Shown here: positions 43,484 to 55,137 of the stretch, in pieces | How positions within the stretch are numbered: the first letter of the stretch is position 1 | Layout: each line of letters opens with the position of its first letter | From: Rutpela maculata | Lineage: Eukaryota > Arthropoda > Insecta > Coleoptera > Cerambycidae | Length of the DNA stretch: 64,000 nucleotides | Assembly: GCA_936432065.2 (NCBI GenBank) | Contig: OW386287.2 | Span: 2,418,001 to 2,482,000 of the forward strand | Direction: 5' to 3' | The notes under the pieces: model-generated | Told to the model about the DNA's origin: nothing | What the model saw: the letters and a program-made list of their open reading frames with translations, nothing else | The model's database searches: none | Made by a program: the position numbers and the translations under genes

Positions 43484-44478
43484 TAGTCCAGGGAAATTAG
43501 TATCTAACTTAGACAAAATTAGTAAAACTTTGAATTTTTGTTCAGGCATTCTTTGAGGTGTCCAAATCCACAAAAATCACAAAAATCCCAACATGGCTGC
43601 CCAAGATATTGATGGTCAAAATTTTTTGCAAATATCTCGCGTCCTATACATCGGATGTCCATGAGCTCAATGTAAAAGTTGTAGAGAATTAAATTATCTA
43701 CAAGATATCTTTTTTATTTTTACCCCCCCTTTTCGAGATATTCAAGGTCAAAGTTTCAAAAGCATGTTTTTTCGCGAATATCTCGCGCCAAAAAAAAATC
43801 GGACAGCAATAAAGTTAACATGAAAGTTGTGGAGAATTCAATTATCTACAAGATTGGTATTTTGCATTTTTTGTCAAAACCTCGCCCGAAAATAAAAAAT
43901 AAATTGTCTGTTATTCCTTTCACCGCCATCTCGCTTCGGAGAATATTGTCGATAATAATAATAATGCTTCATGTATGTCCAATGCATAGGGACTGAGATA
44001 TTCGCGGAAAACAGTTTTTCTTTAAATTTCGACCTTGAATATCTCGAAAAGGGCGAGGTTTTGGGGAAAAATGCAAAATACCAATCTTGTAGATAATTGA
44101 ATTATCTACAACTTTCATGTTAACTTTACTGCTGTCCGATTTTTTTGGTGCGAGATTTTCGCGAAAAAAGATGTTTTTGAAATTTTGACCTTGAATATCT
44201 CAAAAAAGGGGGGGAGGGTTGGTAAAAAATAAATAAGACAACTTGTAGATAATTTAATTATCTGCAACTTCCACACTGACCTCATAGGCATCCGATACAT
44301 AAGAAGCGGGATATTTACAAAAAACTTTGACCCTCAATATCTTGGGTAGCCCATGTTGGGATTTTTGCGATTTTTATGGATTTGGGTTTGGGACACCTCA
44401 AAGAACGTCTGTGAAAAACTTCAGATTTTTACTAGTCTTGTCCAGGTTTCCTCATTTTTTTGTCTAATTTCCCTGCAG
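43484..44478. mobile_element. Foldback element, about 1 kb (complete copy)
   Basis: The ends read AGTCCAGGGAAATTAG (left) and CTAATTTCCCTGCAGTA (right). Mirror blocks include TTCTTTGAGGTGTCC against GGACACCTCAAAGAACG, CCCAACATGG, GCGCCAAAAAAAAATCGGACAG, and GAATTCAATTATCTACAAGA. The centre contains CACCGCCATCTCGCTTCGG and an AAT repeat. The interrupted copy is at 14971-16660. Confidence 0.85.
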
Positions 44479-45154
44479 TATTCATTCAGTACGCCAATAA
44501 AAGCAACTTCCAAATTCCGAACGATTTTTCGTTATTAATACCATTCCCAGGATCCCGATAAATTTTATCAATGCGAGAAATGAAAACTTTATACCGCGCT
44601 CCAATATGTGTATCTTCATGTATATAGATCGAAGTCCGATGTAATAATTATTACCGTATACGCGATATACCCATCCAAATAGTTCCGACACGCCACATAA
44701 ACGAGCAAAACTTCCTCCACGCGAGACCGTATGCCGGCCGGGCAATTCGTTCGGCTAAAACGAATGCCCAGGAGGATACGGCTGACAGTGAATCATACTT
44801 TCATTAACATACAGATATGGCCCTTAATTAATACCACTCTTTTAAACTTATCGTTCAATGACCCAAAGCGATCTATTCGTAGACAGGTATATAACTCCTG
44901 TCAAGGAGTGTGAGTACCTAATTTGCAATCATTTCAACTCACATGTGTTATGCAAAAGTTTCTATTTTTCGAGTTATTTCAGTTTTTCACTCTTTATTGA
45001 AAAAACCCAAATTTTCATATTCATAATTAAATTTAAAAATTACCACCAGTTCAATGGCACCTATTTTCATACTTGCAACAATGCAGTACTAACAGTAAAA
45101 TGTCAAAAAATACCCAATGGTCCAAAGATGCAACACGATGCAATATTGAGATAC
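44479..45154. other. Unassigned, somewhat less AT-rich DNA
   Basis: The minus frame 44482-44745 (87 codons, GGSFARLCGVSELFGWVYRV) and the plus frame 44858-45160 match nothing I know. No repeats detected. Confidence 0.35.
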
Positions 45155-45650
45155 GAGTAGTCGGGGAGCCCACCCTAGCTGTACGTGCACCCCCCGATCC
45201 TTGGGGACAATGTTTTTCATAAAGATTAAAGCCTAAGGAACAATTTTAGACATGTCCCCAAAAAAAAAACTGGCTGTACTTTCAAAATGGCGGCCATATG
45301 TTAACGAAAACTGTTGCCAATGTTGTTTTTGTCATTTAACACAAAAACTAAAAAAAGATGGACAAAAACTTTTTTCACAAAAAACGTGCATAAAATTTTC
45401 TACAATTTTGTTCCTATACAATATTTTGATAGGAGTTACCTTTTTCTAGATAAACGAGTCCGAAATTAAGAAAACATGGAAATTCTTATATCGGTAAATC
45501 ATTTAGAGGAAATAACTTTGACAATTATTGTAAGGCGTATAATATAACTTTATATCAACATAACAAAAATAAAATAAACAGAAAAAAATTAATAATAATA
45601 ATATTATAATTTGCAGACATTTATCTCGAAAACGGTAACATATAGACCTT
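45155..45650 (+). mobile_element. Single-arm copy of the 22850-23657 foldback family
   Basis: GTCGGGGAGCCCACCCTAGC, CCGATCCTTGGGGACAATGT and GGAACAATTTTAGACATGTC start the arm. It continues through the same central spacer (AAGAAAACATGGAAATTC, ATTGTAAGGCGTATAATATA) and stops near CGAAAACGGTAAC, with no opposing arm. Confidence 0.8.
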
Positions 45651-45739
45651 TTCATCATAAGCGCGCGCATGTGCTACCGCTATGTTTGTTTGCGGGAACT
45701 ATGAAATGTTCGGACACTTGGTTGTCAAAATGGTTGGAC

Positions 45740-45893
45740 CGGTATTATTTTTCCACATTAATTTAGACGAAAGTGTGATTGACGGTGCAAAATTAGTACA
45801 CAACATTGTAGAAGAACACACTTGTGCTCAATTAAGGCGCTAGCTCAAGTATACTGGCCGTAAAATGACTGGAAGCAAGAATAAAGAATGGTT
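45740..45893 (+). pseudogene. SAP-like exon relic
   Basis: The frame reads FHINLDESVIDGAKLVHNIV, EEHTCAQLRR, TAG, then LKYTGRKMTGSKNKEWLQ and ends at a donor-like CAAG|GTTAG (45894). The block C-x-Q-L-R-R-(W)-L-K-x-(R)-G-(x)-K-x-x-G-x-K resembles the SAP-like motif found near the N-terminus of uncharacterised transposon-associated insect proteins. The stop sits where Trp is expected (TGG to TAG). Function and family are uncertain. Confidence 0.35.
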
Positions 45894-47867
45894 GCAAGGT
45901 TAGAATTCAACTATCAACTTATCAATTTATATACAAGTGCATTAAAAGAAAACAAATGTGTTTAGTCTACAATATGCTTAATAACATTCTTCGTGCTGTA
46001 ATTGATAATGCAGTAAAAATATTTTCTGTTTTTTTACGAAAATGCAATTGAAAACGAAGTTTTTTGTCGATCCTTCTGTGAATAAAGCTGACTTTTCTAA
46101 TTTTTTCAAATAGGTAAACTATACGATATGGCACGATATGGATATTTTCAGAAAATTGGTTACAGATTGATCATTATTTGTTTGTGCTTTGGGGGGGGAG
46201 GTATTCTGCCGTAATAAGGTGAAAAGCCGCATCTACATATTTGCCATAAATGAGATTCTAATAATATATGAGTACTCAAGAGTACTTAATCTAGTTCTGC
46301 AGTTAACAAAATTAGAATTTGAATATTTAAAGTACCTAAGATTCATTGAAATTTTTTCTGAATTAATATTTACTAGTTGGGAAAAGTACAAAGGCGTTTG
46401 TTACTTTCCTCGACAACCGACAATTTACAGATGCGGCTATTCTCCTTATGACGGCAGTATAGTAGGTGTAATATCAAAAAAAGTAAACGAGTGAACAATA
46501 TAGTATAATCGGGAGCTGTGTTCTACAGCCATTGCGTCTCAACAACACCGCCTAGATAGGCGGTACGTCGATCACTATTGCGATTGCAACTATACTTTTG
46601 TCTCCAATGAAAAGAAGTCGTAACGCCTTAAGCATGTATTGTATGTCTTTTGAAAGAAGTATGTTATCCTACCTATGAATATTCTATTTTCGTCTATGAT
46701 CGGTGACCAAGAAGGGGCTTATCGCGCAGAAGGTTTGAATTTTAAATGTAATTTTTTACTTTTTAGTACGTTTTTATTACATAAAAGCTTGAGTTTTAAA
46801 AATATTTTTTACTTACATTTTCATTTTATACTTTTTTATACTTTTTAGTTTTCGGTGATGTTTCTAATCCTATTCATTTCTGCTAAAGCATTATTGTTGA
46901 CAAGTTCATGCCAAAAAATTGCTATAATAATATAATTCCCTACACATGTTAGACTTGCTCCACTATTTAATACCTAAACCGAAATTAGATGCGCCAGACA
47001 AATGGACTGATACACATCTGCAGATGTGGAAGTTTATGCCAAAACAGACATTTTCTTACATTTTCCCCGGCTATAATTTCCGGGGAAACATCGAAGCCCA
47101 ATTTATAATTGGATAATAAAATAAATTGCAGCAAAACGTAATTATTTGGCTCTAGCAATAATAGCAACAAGGATGACCTAAATCGGACACCGACACAACT
47201 CGGGCACTGCTAAATAATGCAGGACCACACGCTGAAAATCCAGTAGTTCTGTTTTACAATTTACCGGAAAATGCATCTAGACATATGAAATAATTATTAC
47301 GTAGAAAGAACTCTTGCGGTGTGGGATAAAATTATTGTGTACACGTAATTTTTCCTCTCCACGCGTGGGTTCATATTAAAGGGGACGCCGCCGGAACGAT
47401 CGACCTACTTGTTCATTGTTTGATGAATGTTCGGGCAGTGGAAGTCAGTGAAGTAGTCAAAGTATTTCGGGAAATGCAAGAATGGATTTGTTGCAGTCGC
47501 AAACGCTAATGGAAGACCGCAAAAATCCTCAAGTGGTAACACTGCAAATATTTTCTAAAGAGTGTTTTTTTTTTCGGCGACACCACTGCAACTCGTGGAA
47601 ATTATCTTTAATTTTTACAATCTCTAAAACATTTTTGGTTCCCTTCGACTTATAGGCGTAGTGAGAAAAAAATATAAAAATTTTGCAATATGTAATGATT
47701 TAACGAATTAACAACAAACGAAATGGACAAAAGTAAAATATGATACAAACAATAAATCTAAAAATCTGGGCACATCTAAATAAAACACAAGAAATACCTG
47801 GTCCTGCCGTTTTGAGATCACCTAACAATAATTACACAAATATTTACTTAGTACTCTAAAGAAAAAA
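45894..47867. other. Unassigned DNA
   Basis: The frame 46189-46494 (101 codons, SWEKYKGVCYFPRQPTIYRC) and a short open stretch at about 47385-47508 (GDAAGTIDLLVHCLMNVRAV) are the only coding-like parts. Neither can be assigned. No foldback seen. Confidence 0.35.
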
Positions 47868-48597
47868 ACAGCTGCCCAAGGAATCACTACTTCCACATCC
47901 AAATTTTTTATCCAAGTCACTCACAACGAAAAAAATTTGTATGTGGAAATAATTGTTTATGGAACTTCAATAATATAATATTTGAAATCCTCTACCCCAA
48001 AAACCCATAAAATGATACCCCACATCGGAAGCGGGGTGGGGGTGGTGATGGGGGGTGGTAGTGGGGGTGAATGAAGTAAAAAAATATTTTTGAGGTTTCT
48101 GGTTCTTGTACACACACTAAATCATAATTTTTTTTCATCCCCTTTAATAATGGGGTGGGGGTGGTAATGGGGGGTGGCTAAGCGAAAACTTTTTTTGGGA
48201 TCTTAGCTTCTCTTGTATATACTAAATACCAATTTTATGGACTCTTACCTGCTTGATTTACCTATTTTCCCCAAATTTACCCCAATTTACTCCCCAACCC
48301 TTCGACGGAACAAGATGAAAATATAATGTAGTTCTAGATCTCGTTAAAGTACATATGTGTACCAAATTTCAAGTCAATATCTCAAACGGTTCCAGAGTAA
48401 ACGTGCGCACAAAAAAAGTTACAGACAGACCGACAGACAGGCCGACAGACAGACAGACCGACAGACCGACAGACAGAAATTTTTTTTTCGTTCAAACTTA
48501 AAATCTCGACGTTTCGTGACATTCTAAGCCTATTTGAACAATAAAAATTTTTAAAATTTTTTTTGTCGTTACTATACTTCCACTGGATGTGGAAGTA
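47868..48597 (-). repeat. ACTTCCAC-family repeat, full length
   Basis: The minus-sense terminal hairpin ACTTCCACATCCAGTGGAAG is at 48575-48597. The opposite end is GATTCCTTGGGCAGC with ACTTCCACATCCAAATTT close by (47886). It contains a CAGACAGACCGACAGACAG simple repeat and CCACCCC tracts. At about 730 bp this is the reference copy for the family in this window. Confidence 0.85.
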
Positions 48598-48659
48598 AAA
48601 ATATACATACATTAATAATATATGACAAAAAACATTTTATTTGGAGGTAAATGTATGAT

Positions 48660-49315
48660 TGACTTTTTGCACAAAGGACCACGCAACACGCCTATGAGAA
48701 AAGTGGTTTCCGTTAATATTGCTGCATTTTTGATATGTTACGTGTTACTAGGCGTCCTGAACAAATGTCTCAATTGGCACAAAGCCCAAAAATCAATAGG
48801 TCCCAAGATAAGGCCCGTCGAAGTCAGTACTTACTACTAGTAATTGACTCGGCCATTGATTGAGCATTTTTTTGACCATTGAGCATTTTTTTGGAAAATC
48901 AAGAGTATACGGCCATTTTGAATCCGCCATTTTGAATTTTGAAATTCTGATAGCAGATTCGTTATCAGCGATTCCGAAAACATATAAAAATGTATGAATT
49001 TTCAAACAGCTAAGGTCTCTCTTTTATATTTTGAGACTTGCGAATTTTTTTAAATTTTTTTTATCTTTATATTTATTATTTCTTTTATTTACTTTATATC
49101 CAATCCCCAGTCAATGGCCGAGTCAACTACTAGTAGAACCGATATCCCATTATACTGACTTCGGGCCTTATCTTGGACCTATTTAATTTTGGGCTTTGTG
49201 CCAATTGAGACACTTGTTCAGGACGCCGAGACACGTAACATCAAAAATGCAGCAAAATTAACGGAAACCACTTTTCCCATAGACGTGTTGCGGGGTCCTT
49301 TCATACCAAAGAAAA
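48660..49315. mobile_element. Foldback element, about 0.65 kb
   Basis: Mirror blocks: AAAGGACCACGCAACACG (48674) against CGTGTTGCGGGGTCCTTT (49282); GTGGTTTCCGTTAATATTGC against its complement at 49250; GGCGTCCTGAACAAATGTCT against 49212; TCCCAAGATAAGGCCCG against 49165; ACTCGGCCATTGA against 49112. The spacer (48860-49090) includes AATCCGCCATTTTGAATTTT, related to the 140-bp units of the 35276-36974 element. Confidence 0.85.
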
Positions 49316-50479
49316 TTAATACTGGACCTAGGTCCTGTAGCATTTAAAAATGCTACGTTATTTATTACACCTAAAATAATGCCGAATTTCTATAATGATC
49401 ACGTATTAATATTTTTTTATATAAAAAGGTCGCCATTTTGTTGTTACTCTAATTAGCCAGTAGTATAAACAAATTATCTCAAATACAGTTTTTCGTTAAG
49501 ATGTAGCATTACCTAGATGCTCAAATTTTTTTGCTCATTTAAAGCGCTTACTTTAGAAAAAAATGCATTTTAAACTTTAAAGGTAATTTTGAAACACTTG
49601 GATACCAAATATAAACTTAAATATCTCCGAAATTATTAATCCTACATCAATAAACAAAAAATATAATTAATTCCCAGTTTATATTTTCTGTAATTGGTCT
49701 GTAAAATTTTTTCGATAAAGTAATACTTTTCGAGATACTTGACGAAAGCCGTTTGGAAATACCTTTTTTTTAAGCTAAAATCACAATTTTGAAGTCGTTA
49801 TAACTTGAAAACTATCAATTTATGTGAAAAATTGCATAGAACCTTTTCTTCTTAAAATTTGATTCTACTTCAGCTCCAATTAATATATATATTTTTAAGT
49901 GCCACCCCCTGAGAGGGGGTGGCAACCACCCCCTATAAATTAGCAAACCTCCGCACAATATAGAAACTTTTCTGTGAAGCATTTACTATTATACTGCCAA
50001 AAATGAACGAAATCCGTTCAATATGACATTCCGAAATTTTGCATATTTTTTACCTCTAGATACTGTTAAAAAAAATCTAAAATTTTTATTAGGAATTTGG
50101 GAGAACGATGACTTTTAATAACAATGTAAGGGTCTGGCTAATCACCTTGTAGATAAAAGAAATAATCGTAAATTAGACATCTGTTTACGATGGTCGATAG
50201 TCAATGAGTTTTTCTAACGATCACGAAAAACCGCATCAAGATTAACCAACTCGTTCCAAAAATATGCTAGTCAAAATATGGCCCATATTTTGACAATATC
50301 CACTTCAACTGTGCAGCAGTTTAGATAGTAGGATTATTTCCACTTTGTACATTATCATATGTGGATTTAGATGCTCATAAAGATTAAAAGACATTAAATC
50401 AAAATTAAATTATCACCATTTGATTGGCCAACGATAACTTTGAGTATCACGAGACTCAAAGTTATCAAAAAGTACCGAA
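49316..50479. other. Unassigned DNA with dispersed-repeat fragments
   Basis: CCACCCCCTGAGAGGGGGTG at about 49902 forms a short hairpin, and related sequence with CTCTAAGAAGGGGTGGGGAC lies at 55439. The stretch 49965-50045 matches 22335-22420. There are no genes. Confidence 0.5.
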
Positions 50480-51212
50480 AGAACAATGGTAAAAAAGGGC
50501 TTTTTTAACCCATTCGGGGTAAAGTGTGGAAGCCACCTTTTTTTTTTTTTACTAATTTTGGGGTGCTGAAAACGAATCCGTCACTCGTTTTGGAGAAAAA
50601 TCTCGGGAACACATTAAAAAACAACCCTTAACTGGGGGTGACATTGGAATTGATATTAGAATTTGCCTTATTTTGATAAAAAAACATCAAACTGGGTGAT
50701 TAGGGATTTCTTCTGCGATTAAAACCAATAAAAACTTTAAAAAGATAAAATCCACCACCTTAATTGGTGGGGATGAGCGTAAGAGTATTCAGAAGTAATC
50801 ACATTATAACCTGATAATAGCCATTTAACGAGTTTTGTTTTTTTTTTTAAATAAATAAGTAACCGTATATTATATATTGTAACTTAGACCGTTCTTATGG
50901 TGGTGAAGGGTGAGGGAAAGAAAAGGGGAGGGGGTGGGGTGAATTTAGAATTTTTGCTTCTTTTTCTACTTACCTAACAAAACTGAGTATTTTGAAAGAA
51001 TTTCCTGCACTAAAGAATAATTTTTTGTTGCAAATTCTAATATCAATTTCAATGCCACCCTCAAATAAGGGTTGTTTTTTACGGTTTTCTCGATGTTTTT
51101 AGCCAATTCGTAAGACAGATTCATATTCAGCACCCCAAAATTAGTAAAAAAAGATGGTTTCCCCACTTTACCGCGGATGGCCCAAAAAAGCCCCTTGTCT
51201 AACATTGTTCTT
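50480..51212. mobile_element. Foldback element, about 0.73 kb
   Basis: GAACAATGGTAAAAAAGGGC (left) pairs with AGCCCCTTGTCTAACATTGT (right). TTAGTAAAAAAAGATGG against the T-rich left block, CACCCCAAAATTAGT, AAAACAACCCTTA and GATATTAGAATTTGC all have mirrors. The frame 50966-51217 (-) lies in the right arm. Confidence 0.8.
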
Positions 51213-51620
51213 TGCATACATTTTAAACAATCAAATCGCAGTCAATTTTTAAGATACAGCGACCGACCTGGGCTCAAATTAAAGGCAACTACAGAAAAAT
51301 TCCTCACAGGTTTTTTATCTATTACAGTTCCATAGTTATAAAAAAATATTTAAGAAAATTGCAATTTAAAAAAAATTATAAAAAATAATTGAATAAATAA
51401 AAGGCCGCAACTTTTGAATTGTAGGGATTTTAGTGTTTTGAGTTTCCAACATTTTAAAAAAGAACCAAAAGTTTCATCGAACAAATTGCGTAAATTGTCA
51501 AGCTTTGCCAAAACAATACTCGAGGGTCAATTAAAAGAACATTTTTGAAGAATCATTAGTTTAAACTTGATGTTTTTTTGGAAACGGTTAGGTACCACGG
51601 TATATTGTAAACATTAAAAA

Positions 51621-52121
51621 CAGGGTTGGAAAAAAAACAGTTTTTTTTTTTCATTTTAAACAAAAAAAACATTTTTTTTGTTTTGAACCGTTTTTTTTGT
51701 TTAAAACAGGTTTTTTTTAAAGTTTTAAATGGTATGTTTAAAACAGGTTTAAAACGTTTAAAACTATTTTCAACTAAAATTAAATGGTGAAGGCACACTA
51801 TGTCTGCTATTACTAGGTAATGTCAGATGGCGCTCTTAAACGCATTTTGCAGCACTCTGCAAAAAAATGCTCGTTTAGTGCACGTAACCACTATATCGTA
51901 ATTATTTATCGGAATGGACCATCATCGGCACTTTTCTTGCTTTTCCACAAACTCCAAAATAATACATTTATTTAAAACTTCGTACTGTTTTAAACTAGGT
52001 TTTAAACAGTTGTTTAAAACATAACATTTTGTACTAAATATGTTTTAAACATTTGTTTAAAACACAGTGCGATGTTTTAAACATGCTGATTAAAATACTT
52101 GGCTTGCGTGCTTGAAAACTC
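51621..52121. mobile_element. Putative hAT element with repeated GTTTAAAAC motifs
   Basis: CAGGGTTGGAAAAAAAAC at 51621 resembles a hAT terminal repeat. At least ten copies of TTTTAAAC or GTTTAAAA follow in two clusters (51650-51775 and 51970-52090), many as mirrored pairs. The middle is unrelated. A right TIR is at best weak (GCTTGAAAACTCTAG near 52107). No transposase is present. Confidence 0.5.
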
Positions 52122-52835
52122 TAGTTTTTAGTTAATTAGTTTAGTGAATTAGTATGGAACCAGTAGCTGGAAGTATGTAGTATATTTGGGTCATAAGCTG
52201 TGAAACGAGTGACCTCTATCTTGCTTGGAGATCTACGAAAGAATATCCTAAGCGAACAAAGCACAATTCCATCCGTGATTTAAATACTTTTGGCTAGTTT
52301 GACAGAGATTTATATAGCTCTTCAGGATAGTCACATGATTGATATTTCGCCATTTGTTATTCTGCCAACAGGTCTCATAAATTTACTATTAACTGAGACT
52401 TATCTTTTTCATGAATTAAAAAATATATTAACCAACTCCTACATGTTAAATTCTATTTATTACAAAATTAAGTAGTTTTTAAGATTCATTTTTCAACAAG
52501 TTGTCAAATAAACGAATACCTTAGTCAGTCTTAGTAATACCCCACGCAATATTCTATGATTTCACAACTGTGAGTACGAAAATGATGCTTCGATTTTGAA
52601 AAAGAAAAACAATTAACGGTTAATAAAATTTGAAAATAAACAATTCCCCTCTAATACAACGGTATTGCATAAGATAAGCTAAAAACGTACTCTTCGCCAA
52701 TTTACTGAGCTTTTTATATAATTGTTACACATTCTTCACAGTTTTCTTGTAAATAATGTTAGTTTTTGGACATCCTAAATTTTGTGATACCAACTTTGTT
52801 GTGAAAAAAATATACGAAAAAAAAATTGAAAAAAA
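52122..52835. other. Unassigned AT-rich DNA
   Basis: Only short frames, with no recognised features. Confidence 0.35.
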
Positions 52836-52839
52836 AAAA

Positions 52840-52912
52840 CAACCAACCTGTCTGGGATTCGAACACGCGATCTTTGGATTGCAAAGCAAAACTTTAGCAA
52901 ATGGACCACCAC
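52840..52912 (-). tRNA. tRNA-like pseudogene or SINE head
   Basis: On the minus strand the sequence ends ATCGCGTGTTCGAATCCC (B box, T-loop TTCGAAT). It is preceded by GGTCCATTTGCTAAAG (A-box-like), a TTTGCAA loop that suggests an Ala(TGC)-type ancestor, and an AATCCAAAGATCGC segment. A run of T residues (pol III terminator) follows at 52839-52831. The T stem and anticodon stem are badly mispaired, so it is not a functional tRNA. Confidence 0.5.
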
Positions 52913-53002
52913 ATATTACTACAAAAATCGAATGTCTGTAATATATATCTTTCGAGAATCATATTTCAACGCATTAGATATAGTATTATAAAATATATAT
53001 TA

Positions 53003-53566
53003 TAGTCTAGGTGCCCGCCTACATAAATGCAATTTATACATATCCTCGTATAATTTCTTGTACGGCATAATTGCGTCTAGTCTATCACTTTTTTCCTCTG
53101 CGAAAATTTTCGTAAACGCGGCGTTCCTCCTCGACATGAAAAAGACGATTTCCACGCGTCGGACTGGAAAATCGGCAAATATATTTTGTCCGACAATTCG
53201 AAAATTAGATTCTACATATTTTTATTAAGCAATCTTGAAAAAATCAGCTGGTTACCAATAAATGTTTTAAAGTTATGTTATGTTATGTTTAGGGTGGTAC
53301 TTAACGTTCCAAAATTTTTGCCGGAAAGTCTGTAGAAATATATAGAATATATATATATATGTAGAATCCAATTCTCAAATTGTCCGACAAAATATATTTG
53401 CCGATTTTCCAGTCCGACGCGTGGAAATGGTCTTTTTCATGCCGAGGAAGCACGCCGCGTTTACGAAAATTTTCGCAGAGGAAAAAAGTGATAGACTATG
53501 CGCAATTATGCCGTACAAAAAGTTATACGAGGATATGTATATTTATGTACGCGGGCACCTAGACTA
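53003..53566. mobile_element. Foldback MITE, about 0.56 kb
   Basis: Near-perfect arms of about 215 bp. TAGTCTAGGTGCCCGC (left) pairs with GCGGGCACCTAGACTA (right). Mirror blocks CGGCATAATTGCG, GTAAACGCGGCG, CACGCGTCGGACTGGAAAAT and TTTTGTCCGACAATT extend inward. The arm identity is higher than in most foldbacks here. The 53380-53562 frame is arm sequence. Confidence 0.9.
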
Positions 53567-55040
53567 TTAGTAAAATGTATAAACAATAAAAAAATATAAC
53601 ATTCCGCAAGATTTCTATGTAAGTACAAGCGACAAAAATTAAGAAAACAATTTTTTTTTAATTAAATGATTAATAACTTTCTTATTTGCTGATTGATTTT
53701 ATTCAAAAACAACTAACAGCTAACACTAACTTACTTTCCAAATTTCAATACAATCGGACTTTTCTTTCTTAAGTTATCGTGCTTACAAGAAACATGCTGG
53801 ACGGATAGAGGGACATTTTGAAAGTTGTTCAGAATTCGTTCACTAACACAATGATATGAAATTTTTTTCTCCACGAGCGATATTTCCGGTTTTAGAAATG
53901 TGCCTATCAAATGCAATATACTCTTCGTTTTTGCGAAGCGTATAATAAGGAAAATTGTCAATGTTTAAAAGCAGCGAGATTTAATAATTTTCGAAAACGA
54001 GGTCATATTCAAAAAGATGAAAATGGTGAAGGTTAAAATTTCATTATTTTCCATATCCATATATCCATATCTCCAAAATCCATATATTTATGTTTTTTGG
54101 GTCGCTGAATATGATTACAAGGTCAAAATTTATTTAAAAAAATGGTGGATTAAAAATGATCACAAGAGTATATTAATAATTTTATAAAAAATACAGATTG
54201 TTATAAATAAATCAAATTAATACAATTAAGTAAATTAATTAAAAAATATTTTTAATCTGCACTCTAAACATGCTAAAATGCAATGCAACCTGCTTTTTCC
54301 GCGTACTCTTCGAAAAAATAGACGGCTGCTCGTTTCTCTACCTACTATAGACATTTAAAATGCGCGTACAAACTGACAAGTTTCAACATTATTTCAAACT
54401 GCCAATATCTCTGGAACAGTTTGTCGAAGGAAAAAAAAATAAAAACCCAAACTCTTCGTTTTTTTATAAGCTTCATTTCATGTAATATCATGTTTTTATC
54501 AATCTTCTAGTTTTTGAGATATTTCAAGTTTAAATACATAATTTTCTTGGGTATGCGCTCAAGCGCCCTTTACCTTTATATCTCTGGAACAGTAGGAAAA
54601 TAAAAAAAAACTTTTCTTTTTTTATAAGCTTAATTTTTGTACATTATTGAAAATGGGTACAGAATGAAAAATAATTATTTCAGAAATTCTAAAAAATTTG
54701 GGCATGTTAGTAATAATATGCATTAATAATATCTAGGATTTAAAAAAAAAATTGAATTAATAAGAAATTAGAGAAATAAGACTTAAAAAAAAATGGCGCA
54801 TACATTTTTAAATGCGCTACTTTTTTGTTTGTAACTTTTTTAGTTTTCATTATAAAAGGTCGTAATACGTCTCAATCGAAAGAACATTTCAATACCTTTA
54901 ATTTTTACAATTTTACAATTTTTCCCATAATGCAAATTTTGAGTAATTTTAGATTTTAATGCCGTATATTTTTTCTGAACATTTCGGCGTCATATTGAAA
55001 ATGCCATATTTCCAATACTATTATTTCCAATGCTATATAA
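53567..55040. other. AT-rich DNA with a dispersed-repeat copy
   Basis: 53700-53960 is related to 37706-38160 (GGGACATTTTGAAAGTTGTT, CACGAGCGATATTT, AATGCAATATACTCTT). The remainder is AT-rich with no assignable gene. Confidence 0.45.
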
Positions 55041-55044
55041 AAAA

Positions 55045-55137
55045 CGGAAAAAAGAAGCTTTTGGTACTTTAGGAATAATTTATGCTACAATAGCAATTGG
55101 TTTATTAGGATTTGTAGTTTGAGCCCATCATGTAGTT
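55045..55137 (+). pseudogene. Nuclear copy of mitochondrial COI fragment (numt)
   Basis: About 31 codons read KKEAFGTLGIIYATIAIGLL then GFVVWAHHVV, a good match to the conserved cytochrome c oxidase subunit I core. The Trp is encoded by TGA, which is Trp only in the mitochondrial code, so the origin is organellar. The match begins and ends abruptly, and the last residues (expected M-F-T) are altered. It is too short to function. Confidence 0.85.

Noticed and set aside
46189..46494. 101-codon open frame as a gene
   Set aside because: No domain, AT-driven composition, and no conserved context. Left as unassigned DNA.
47385..47508. Short open stretch GDAAGTIDLLVHCLMNVRAV, possibly phosphatase-like
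   Set aside because: The HC-(x5)-R signature and other phosphatase motifs are missing. Too short to call.
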